From Papiliotrema nemorosa (lineage: Eukaryota > Basidiomycota > Tremellomycetes > Tremellales > Rhynchogastremaceae), in assembly GCA_032158125.1 (NCBI GenBank), contig JASKOT010000049.1:21428-85427 (forward strand): 64,000 nt of DNA. Direction: 5' to 3'. A model generated the notes under the pieces. That model did no database searches and was not told the DNA's origin. It saw only the letters and a program-made list of their open reading frames with translations. Both the position numbers and the translations under genes were made by a program. Shown one piece after another: positions 56,101 to 64,000 of this stretch (the first letter of the stretch is position 1; every line of letters starts with the position of its first letter).

Positions 56101-58981
56101 GTTAGGGTGCAGCCCCGTCAACGTCTTTTTGGTGTAGAGACTGTCCACCGGTGTCGTCTTGTCTGAAACCTCGTTGTAGATTATGATGAAGATCTTGACG
56201 CCATCTTCCGCTTTCCTCTTGAGCAGGTTGTCCAACCTGTACCGCTCGTTTCCTGGTCGTCGGAGGTAAAGTTCCGGAGAGATCCACCAATCGTGAATGT
56301 ATATCCTATCCTTGGCCATGTTTATAGCCCGACTGAGATTCCAAAAGTAATCACGACCATCGACCAACCATTGCGCAGCGACATTGACCCGTAATGGTGC
56401 AAACGAATCGAAACGATTTCTACCGGTCCACACACACTGAGCAGCGATCCGTTCCATGCTCACTATGAATTGGTGCATCTGTCGAGCATTCTTGGCCACC
56501 AATTTGAGTTTACGCTGTCCGTTGACAATGTAGAACGTATGTTGAGAAGCGTGATGCTCTTCACCGTCGTCTTGGGAGTTGCCTTTTTGGCCTTGGGCTT
56601 CTCCGTTCGCAATGACCATTTGTTCGGCAAGAGGGTTGTTCATATCGATCTCATTCTCGTCGAGCGAGTCTTTCTTCCGGAGTGACTTCATTGTCGAGTG
56701 ACCAGTCATGAGGTGTAGACCGCTTCGGTAGACACGTTTTGGCCGTTCGATTGCAAAATCGGAATCAAGGACGAACACATCGTAAAATTCGGTCTGACAT
56801 GTTAGAACGCGTATACAGAAGCACTGCGATCACTCACTGCCTCAGGCCCGTCTGTCGCAATAAAGTAAGAGTCCCTGACGATGAACCACTTGGGCTCTCG
56901 ACTGTGCAACCAGGACGTCGGAGTCAAACCAGGTTGATTCGCACGTCGACTTGCATTTGATCCGGGAATCTTGAGATAACCTGCCTTCCCTTGGAATCCA
57001 CCCCGAGGAGCCAATGACAGAGTCAATGATGACAACTCGAAGAATTTACATAATCGATTGGATTCGGGCCGGAAGATCTAGACGTCAGGTACAAAGCGCA
57101 CGGATACAGGTCAACTCACGACAGCCCGGATAAGCTCGACCAGGTAGTTTTGCAGTGCGTCCCTACTTGCTTGAGCGTATTCCGACTTGCCCGCTGGCTT
57201 CTTTTCTCCTTGTTGTTGACCCCCAAACTTGTTCAGATAAGGTATACTCATCTTTGGAAAGTCGGGAATTTCAACACGTCGAGCGCTTCTGAGACCAGCG
57301 ACAGATGTACCGAAATTGGCTGCTTTGTAGTGGGCGTGTAGAGATAGGAAGTCTCGGAGTTCACGATATATGACCTGACTATAAGCATCTCCACCATATT
57401 CACCGCTTCAGGTGACTCACCCATTTGACAATACCATCCCCGTACTCGCACTCGACCTTGAACATCTCTTTACCAGTCTCCCGCCCAGCTCGAAGTCCGA
57501 CACTGTCACCCACTCTAAATCGTAGATTCCCCAGTAATACAGGAACAGCTCGATTTCCTTCATCGTCCCGATCCATCCACGTCTTCAGGATCATGACCGG
57601 CAGTTGTCCAGCCAGAAGCTCCGTGGTGACCGGCACCGAGGCGATAGCAGTATGTGCCAAAGCGGTCACCTTGCCTGCACCAGGAGCAGGACCCCCGTTC
57701 GAAGGTGCCTTTCCGGGTAAAACTCGGTTCCGTAAAGCCGACCACCTCTTCTGCGCATTCTCATGGGCTGCCGGTGATTGAGGTAGATCTTCGTCGGATG
57801 TATCACGGTGAGGCTGGGGGTGACCGTCTGAATGGGCTGATTGTCTGAAAGCGGAGAAACGATGTTGGGAGGAAGAACTGGGTCGGATGGGCGCGTCCAT
57901 CCCGGTCGTCCAGTGACCGTTCTCCTGTTGATCCTCGTGCTCGTCCGAGAGATTCTCAACATCATCATTCCTCATTTTCTCCTTGGATTGCTTTCGAGAG
58001 GGTCCCTGCGAATGGCCAGGTGTCTGACCGGGAGGAAGTTCGTCTTCACCATCGGGAGTGACCTTGAGTATCGGGCCTAGCTCGATTCCCTTCCCAGTCT
58101 CATCCTTCTGCGCGTGGTACTAGGTATCAATACGGCAGATGCCTAAGTAGCAGGTCGCTCACGTGTATATGAGTGATCCGTGGATCAAGCACAATCTCCG
58201 TCCTCGGTCCAGGCGGTTCTTCCCCCTTGACACCCTTCAACCCCATAGGATATCCCCCCACTTCATCTGTCAATCGCTTGTAGGGCTCCTGATCCCTCGA
58301 TATGACCTTCTGCTCGGGATCGTCCCCGTACGTCAAGCGATTCGAGCCTCCTTCGTGTTTGTCTCGCTCGTCGATCGTCTCTTTGGCTCCCTCCCCGGCA
58401 TCCCTATGACCACCGCCCCTTGCTGCCCTTTCACCATCCTCATGATTCGCCGATCCGGGTACAAGACTCCTATCCTCATCTCTATCCATTGGTGGGGAGT
58501 TTTGGTCATCCGCTATAGAGCTCTTCTCCTCTGTCGGACTGTCGAAAACTCTCCCTTTGCCATTATCCAGAATCCTCCTTTCATGTCTTCCAGGTCCATT
58601 ACCGAGTGGCCCTTCCTGATCTTCCTCCCTTTCCGGCGTAGCATCCGATCGCGCATCACTCGGTATAGAGCTACTGGAGCTCGCTCTTGAACGGTGTCGA
58701 CGTAATCCATCATCCGCATCTCCCTCTCCATGCTGTTCCTTCCATTCCTGAGTATTCCTCTTCAACCCGGTTGATGGCAGCTTTTTGCTGGGTCGCACTC
58801 CATCGGGCGTAGGATCTTGACTTTCTCCAGAGTGTTTCTTCTGCTGTAGCTTATGCACTAAACCTCCGAACCCGGCAGAGCTGGTGGATCTGCTAGAATC
58901 TTGATGAAGGAGGTTGAGCCGACTCGTCAGGGGGGTACCGTGATGCGCCGCGGCTGCCCCGCTGCCTGCTGGGCCTGACAT
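53156..58981 (-). CDS. Phospholipase D1 (PX-PH-HKD type)
   Basis: Large PLD that hydrolyses phosphatidylcholine to phosphatidic acid in vesicle traffic and signalling (Spo14/PLD1 family). The N-terminal 280 residues are disordered and charged. A PX-like region (LPVMILKTWMDRD to IVKWVIYRELRDF) and a PH-like region (KWFIVRDSYFIAT, FYDVFVLDSDF) follow. Catalytic half 1 has RIYIHDWWISPELYLRRP and HHEKMCVIDETIAFMGGLD, the first HxKxxxxD. Half 2 has EHFVYIENQFFITS and VYIHGKTMIVDDR, the second HxKxxxxD, then LCGSANINERSQRGDRDSE. A long disordered insert precedes FWKDMWVATAVHNTEIFRKVFR, and the chain ends ILPLPIYD at 53156-53158. About fifteen introns. Both HKD motifs look intact. Confidence 0.9.
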
Positions 58982-59359
58982 CGGTCAAGATAACTCAAAC
59001 TTGTCACTGCCGTGCTAGCAGGACGATCCAGCTGGAGGTTTCGAGGAAGAGAGAGAAATAGATGTAGAAAGAACGATGGATACGTCTGAACCCCCTTGTC
59101 TTGTCGTCGGTGGCTGAAAGAGTGACTGGAAAATGACGAATACTCCCCCCTTTGGTGCGCTTTAGACCCGCAGCAGGCACTGTGTCTGGCCATGGTCTGC
59201 ATATGCATTTCAAGCTTCGATATAGGGTAGCAGAGGGTCATCACGACGGCAGACCATGCAGACCACATGCATGCTACAAGAGCACCAGGCGGGATCCGCA
59301 GAAATCACCGGGATTGATACTGCGCACATCGCTTGGCAGTAACCCGCAGTATTCAACCC
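58982..59359. other. Intergenic region upstream of phospholipase D1
   Basis: Between two minus-strand genes. It should carry the PLD1 promoter. No motif stands out. Confidence 0.4.
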
Positions 59360-61753
59360 CTATGCGGCACCCCACACTGTATCATTCCCATTGAAAATCA
59401 TGGCCAGGTCCAGATCAACCCCTTCGAGCTGCAAGAAAGACTGAAAGTCAAACCCGTGGTCAGTGTTCAGCGGATCTAACGGCAGGTCATTCGCGATGTC
59501 ACTGGAACAACGTCAGCCTCGTCTCGCATCGATGACTCACGATGGGAGCGAGACACCGGCGACTCTGCACAAGTCGCGCACCACTTTAGCAAGGTAGGAT
59601 GTATGTCTGATCTCAGTGAGATCGGTCTCTTGGAGGGTGACTACTGCCGTGTCGATGTAGTGAGGGAGGACGGCTCGGTCTACTGGGATAGTATGAGGCC
59701 AGACGTGCAGCCGGATGAGAAAGACGGCAGCCTGAGCAAGAGATATCCCAAAGTACTGGCCATGAACATTGAGCGCACGTGGTAGAAAACAAGCTCACGT
59801 CGACCGCGCAAGATAACGCTTGACCGCGCTTGGCTATGTCCGTATGGATTTGGACAGTGTTGATCGCAGCATCCGCAGCCTTGTGTAGGTACTGCTGCTC
59901 GGTCTCAACTTCCGGTCGAAGGGTCAACGAGTTGAGGCATAAGCGTATATGCTCCGCTTGCAATTTTGCCAATACCCCCAGCTCGCCCAGCTGGATACAT
60001 TGCAGTGAGCCTGAGTATCAGCACGGGCAGATCCGTCAGGGCCGTGAAAACGCACCACTCCACGTCCAGATACTAGCCCATTGATCCAGCTTCGCGTTCA
60101 AGTCGCGCAACAAGCTCTGGATGGATTTAAACTCTTCGATATTCGGGCGTGGGTCCACATTTGCATGTAGCGTGAATGTGAGTTCGCGGGCCATCTGCCA
60201 TGAGCACCATCACTAGCTTCCGGCAGGGAAAGGGAGATGAGCATCTCAGTATCTCACCTGAGTGAGCTGGACGAAGCTGGCAATGTAGGCATCAGATGCT
60301 GAGGGTCCTATCGATTGCGACAATTGCAGAAAGCGATTCTCATTAGGCGGATCCAGCCAGGTCGTCTGCGGTCGACCATATCCAAGACTCAAAAATCCAT
60401 CGAAGCTGCGCCAATCAGCTCTGACCGACCTTTCAAGGGTCATCACTCACTGATACCAACACAGCCAGACTCTCCACTTGTTGAGCAGTTTGATCTTCTC
60501 CTCCTGGCTCTCCGGTATCGTGTCATACGGTGTTCTGTGCAAGCCCAACCTCCGGGCCAATCTGACACAATGCCCAGTGACCAACCATGGATCAGGTCCA
60601 CCTCCGCTGGACTGCAATCCCCACCCGGACAGCAACAACGTAGCTTGAACGTCCTCCAGCCTGTGCTGTTTACGAAACATGCTTGCAGCCAGGTGAGAGT
60701 AAGCAAGCTGAGCACATCCGTTCGAGAGTCCCGTATCGAATGCAGCAGATGGGATGGAGTGCTTTTCGGCGTATCGAGCATAAGTGCGGGTCACGATGCT
60801 GATGATGACAGTGTAGAGGTAAGAGGAGGAGGAGCGGATGACCGTGCCGGGCGTCGTGCCGCGAAGTAAAGGTAGAGAGGGATGACAGTGTTCAAAGAAG
60901 CTACATTGATCAGTCAGGACCCCAACAGGTCGGATAGGTTAGAGTAAACGCACAAAGCGACCAAGGTGTTCCCCAGATCCTCTGTGATCCAAGCCAGCGA
61001 TACAGGATCATCATTCAAACCCGCTCTCGCCTCAAATACCGGTACGCTGTCTTCCGGTCGAGGACTGGAGGGACGACTGATCTCTCTATTGTCCCAATTG
61101 GAAGGATGATATGTTAAAGGTTGAAATGGCGCATATCCCGTTGTAGCCGTCTCCAACCTAGCCTCTGGATCTTCCGGGTTTGCCTTTCGGCGGTTGCTAG
61201 ATGCTGGTGAGATGCCATCCACGAACCCCACTTTCGGCTGTCGGTTGACGAGTGCATCCTGTGATGCGGGAGATAGCCCAAAGATATTGACAGGTGAGAG
61301 GGAAGGGATAGTAGGTGGGGTCGGATGAATGGTTGGGTTGATCCATTGATTCGGGCCCGCTACATTCACAGCTGACGGCTCTGACACGATGGGCGGCGCC
61401 GCTAATGTTTCCAATTGCGAGGTATTGGGTACCTGTCCTATGCTGGAGATAGCCTGAGGTGTCGGCTGTAGACCCGAGATGAGATCCGCCAAGGTCCTCT
61501 CCAATTGAGCGATTCTCGCAGTCGCTTCATCACCACCAAACGATACCGTCGTGTTGCTCCTCGTATGATTCCTCTCGTTTCCCAATACACCCGGCCGATC
61601 ATCAAAGTCGCATGGATGAGATGCTCGTAGGCATTTCCTACACGGTTGCCCTCCGGTACACTTGAGCTTCTTCTGTCTGCATCGTCGACATGCTTGAGGT
61701 GCTCGGGCAGGTCGGATGGGTCCCGCGGGGGAATGTGGAGGTGTCGCCGACAT
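59360..61753 (-). CDS. Zn2Cys6 fungal transcription factor
   Basis: The N terminus carries CRRCRQKKLKCTGGQPCRKC and a sixth Cys in LRASHPCDF: C-x2-C-x6-C-x5-C-x2-C-x6-C, a complete Gal4-type binuclear cluster. A likely dimerising helix follows (ATARIAQLERTLADLISGL). The middle is Pro/Ser-rich. The fungal-specific TF domain is recognisable from CAQLAYSHLAASMF, GHCVRLARRLGLHRTPYD and KWRVWLCWYQ. Later exons give LSLGYGRPQTTW and YFGISLAQAAVFLIRLHVW. The C terminus (FDFQSFLQLEGVDLDLAMIF) is acidic and hydrophobic, suggesting an activation domain. At least seven short introns. Start ATG 61753, stop 59360-59362. Targets unknown. Confidence 0.87.
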
Positions 61754-62093
61754 GGTACCGACATAGAACTCCTACCAGAGTAACACGGAGATCAACTCGG
61801 GTGAGCTCGACTGCTTGTTCCGTCCAGACGGCTCCCCCAATGTCCCTATATGTTTTAGTGTCAAGAAGCCAGAAGAGGAGAACGCAGGACGATGCCAAGT
61901 ACACCGCACCCACCCGGGAAGACATTCGGATGGAGCCGAACCTCTGGCACTCACACCTCTTGCAGCCCTCGCCCATTCGAAGCTCGAAAGTAGTTCCCTC
62001 GATGACAGGATAGGGAATGCCCCAGGATTCAAACAGTGGTGCAATCACCTTCATCAAAAATATGCATTCCAATACTTGATTCAATGATTGTAG
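61754..62093. other. Upstream region of the transcription factor gene
   Basis: 340 bp between two minus-strand genes. Overlapping open frames exist on both strands but have no ATG in good context or family motif. Confidence 0.4.
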
Positions 62094-62661
62094 CTACTGA
62101 CTCCGGCCTCTTAGCACCAAGGAGATTTGCTCTCTTTCCGTGACGCCCTGACATACAGGCTGGAATTCATCTCCATGAGGGTCAAGGGTGAGAGTGAATG
62201 TCACCTGTACAGAGTCTACCCACTCGTCCTTGGTGATTTCCAAGAATGTATCATCAGAAAAGACTCCGTCAACTTCTGTGGTGAATCCCGTCTGATACAC
62301 CCTCCCTCCTTGCCAAGAAAGTTTCAGATCATGGCAGTCAGTGCTCTTGGCCGTGGAGCCAGCGAGGGCATCATAGTAGAGCTGCTTGGAATGGTTGTCA
62401 ATATGGATCTCATCAAAATATTTATTATCCATTGCAGAGAAAAGGCCGCACTGTAATGAGACCCATTCATTTGCACCTTGAGTCAAAATACCACATTCTT
62501 GTAGGTTGGTAATCGTCTCGTTTGGAACTGTCCATAAGGTCTTTGCGGTGAGCTTCCACTTGGGGGTGGTACAGCTGTTCTCCCCAGCGACAGCCTCTTC
62601 AAAAGTGGTGTGAGCAGTATACTGTAATTGGCTGTGTCACAGTGGCATGCCACTTAACCAT
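62094..62661 (-). CDS. Small orphan protein, Cys-containing (start tentative)
   Basis: An uninterrupted frame runs from 62621 to the TAG at 62094-62096. It encodes YTAHTTFEEAVAGENSCTTP, KTLWTVPNETITNLQECG, VSLQCGLFSAMDNKYFDEIH and QVTFTLTLDPHGDEF. It is preceded by a splice acceptor. The simplest start is ATG 62659-62661 directly followed by a 37-nt intron (62622-62658, GTTAAG...ACAG), which keeps phase and gives about 177 residues. Four to five Cys and alternating beta-like segments suggest a small extracellular or lectin-like fold, but no signal peptide is seen in this model. No family recognised. The TATA-like TATATA at 62725-62730 and two palindromes lie upstream. The sequence is CpG-poor. 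Confidence 0.4.
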
Positions 62662-62689
62662 TGATCAAGACCGCCTTTAAAAGGAGGCT

Positions 62690-62718
62690 TTGAATTCAAC
62701 TGCCCAGGTTGAATTCAA
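62690..62718. promoter_or_regulatory. Two copies of the palindrome TTGAATTCAA
   Basis: Perfect 10-bp palindromes at 62690-62699 and 62709-62718, 19 bp centre to centre, with CCTTTAAAAGG at 62674-62684 and TATATA at 62725-62730 beside them. They lie just upstream of the orphan gene on the minus strand. A paired dimeric-regulator site is possible. Confidence 0.35.
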
Positions 62719-62737
62719 GCGGCATATATAGCCCTCA

Positions 62738-62923
62738 TCACAGGCTGGTTGATTGGCTAATTGAAGTCTCTGGCTGAATCTCAAGTTTCAGTTCTGTCGG
62801 AACATCCAGAAACAAGTACACTGAGTAAGGGAAGACTGGGATCATCTCACTTCGAGCTTGCTGATCTTCAAGCAAAAATGGGATTGTGGTGCAAATATAG
62901 ATTGATTCTGGAACAGATGCCAT
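62738..62923 (-). CDS. Short orphan ORF (61 residues), doubtful
   Basis: ATG 62923 to TGA 62738 encodes MASVPESIYICTTIPFLLED, then EMIPVFPYSVYLFLDVPTEL. The reading looks protein-like but is short, AT-rich and CpG-poor, and has no recognised domain. It could be an exon of a longer gene or chance. Confidence 0.25.
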   Translation of the reverse strand: MASVPESIYICTTIPFLLEDQQARSEMIPVFPYSVYLFLDVPTELKLEIQPETSISQSTSL

Positions 62924-63127
62924 TTTGCTTGACTATATGATTGAACTGGACTAATCAGGATGTCAATGACAAGAAAAATGTGATTCAAAACTAGATGGAA
63001 AGGTAGACTTGCCTTGGTATAGGGTATTGGGAGGAAAAATGTCACGTTGTTCCACTGCTAGTTACCAGCCCAACGCGTGACTAGTTTATCTAGCCTAGAA
63101 AGAGAAGGTACTCAACGATATATGTCA

Positions 63128-63149
63128 ACTTAGTTACCAGTAACTAAGT
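63128..63149. repeat. Perfect inverted repeat, 10-bp arms with 2-bp spacer
   Basis: ACTTAGTTAC-CA-GTAACTAAGT at 63128-63149, followed by a short direct repeat CTAAGTCG/CTAAGTCG. It lies in gene-free AT-rich DNA. May be a hairpin or the remnant of an element end. Confidence 0.6.
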
Positions 63150-63439
63150 CGCCTAAGTCGCTAAGGGTTGAGTGATAATTGGCGAGACTGAACGAGGTGG
63201 ACGAGATTCGAGCAAGAGTGACTGGAGGACAAAAATAGCCAAAGCTAAAGATGACTTGATAGCAGAACTACGAGTAGATAACGAGTAGTGATGCAGAAAG
63301 CACTGTTATAGTGTTGTATTGACTCAATAACAAGAAGCTAAAGAAAAGGAATCCACCGCCTTCCTTCTAGTACTAATATCTCCCGGGTCATGAGCGAAGA
63401 GGTCCTTCGACGTTGAATGAGCGTTGAGTGATGACAAAG

Positions 63440-63780
63440 AGTTGAACGATATTCCACCTATCGATCTACCTTTCCTTGGACTTCTTTGGCGATAATCGGT
63501 TTCTCAGCGAGAATCGTCGAGTAGTCGTTAGAGTAGGCAATTTCAGCAAAATAGGCAAAGTCGTTGAGGTCTCGGTCATATATCCTCGGTCATTGGTGGC
63601 AAAAGTAAGTCGCGTCGAGGTAGCCTTCATGACAGTACCCCTATTGTTGTCAAAACCACCAAACATCGCCTTGTTAGATGATCTTATCCTACACCGTTGG
63701 CTACTCTCAGTCCCCAACGACCTTTGCCAAGCTTTGGCAAACTTCCTTTAGGTTAGGGCCAATCCAGGATAGGATCAACC
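63440..63780 (+). mobile_element. Possible degraded copia-type retrotransposon fragment
   Basis: Plus-strand frames with a stop and frameshift show FFGDNRFLSENRRVVVRVG, resembling the segment after the protease active site in copia polyproteins. About 70 codons later an HRWL...SPTTFAKLWQT-like stretch in two frames resembles the GAG-pre-integrase His motif. The spacing fits, but similarity is weak and no LTR is proven. Confidence 0.25.
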
Positions 63781-64000
63781 CCACACTTCTGACAACAATG
63801 CCCATGTTGGATGACAGGCAAATCACTAGGACAGTTGTGCGCCTTCTCATGCATGATCTAGGTACAGTAGGGATCCGAGAAAAGTTGTAGGTGGCGATTG
63901 CCACCACTATCATCTCAGAGGGTATCGATATTCTTGCAACTATAACTCATGCAATTTGACAGCTAGAGACTTGAAACTTTGTATACAAAGGCGTACATAT
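63781..64000. other. Right-end sequence, nothing recognised
   Basis: AT-rich DNA without a supported frame. It may continue a transposon-rich region beyond the window. Confidence 0.3.

Noticed and set aside
61638..62084. 148-codon minus-strand frame overlapping the start of the transcription factor
   Set aside because: It opens with a non-ATG codon and runs in another frame through the zinc-cluster exon.

Overview
The window is nuclear DNA of a basidiomycete yeast, most likely a tremellomycete (Cryptococcus/Kwoniella-like). This is inferred from dense genes on both strands, many 35-65 nt GT-AG introns, and a CAP10-family (GT90) capsule-type glycosyltransferase. I see no rRNA or tRNA gene, no CRISPR array and no intact mobile element; a possible copia-type remnant lies at the right end.

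0-12 kb: an L-amino-acid-oxidase-like flavoprotein (cut by the window edge), a conserved heme-binding-barrel-type protein, a cytochrome P450, a secreted purple acid phosphatase and a DUF3292 membrane protein. 12-21 kb: a Ser/Pro-rich protein, a leucine-rich-repeat protein, a SidJ-type (DUF1749) alpha/beta hydrolase and an APC-family amino-acid/choline permease. 21-29 kb: one giant ten-exon gene (21060-29144, minus) for a 2558-residue protein with a membrane segment at its N terminus, about six at its C terminus and roughly 1,900 charged, repetitive residues between. 29-34 kb: an F-box-like protein and an MFS transporter.

34-41 kb is a cell-surface block. It holds a 762-residue secreted protein built from repeated units that each end in a dibasic (Kex2-type) site (34165-36723), a four-helix membrane protein with Lys/Glu-rich linkers and a thaumatin-like protein. 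41-47 kb: an orphan membrane protein, a DHA1-type MFS exporter and a secreted GH88/105-type glycosidase. 47-53 kb: a Pro-rich orphan, a 53-residue Tyr/Gly/Met-rich peptide gene, a Ser-rich two-helix membrane protein with a GC-AG intron and the GT90 enzyme. 53-62 kb: phospholipase D1 (PX/PH/HKD) and a Zn2Cys6 transcription factor. 62-64 kb: CpG-poor, AT-rich DNA with a small orphan gene and palindromes.

A signal not explained by the gene list is a set of sharply bounded CpG-depleted islands (about 24.4-26.7, 34.4-39.5 and 62.3-63.06 kb) in an otherwise CpG-rich window. They coincide with the repetitive part of the giant gene, the dibasic-repeat gene and its membrane-protein neighbour, and the orphan at 62 kb. 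Reading frames stay open across them. The most interesting locus is 34-39 kb.
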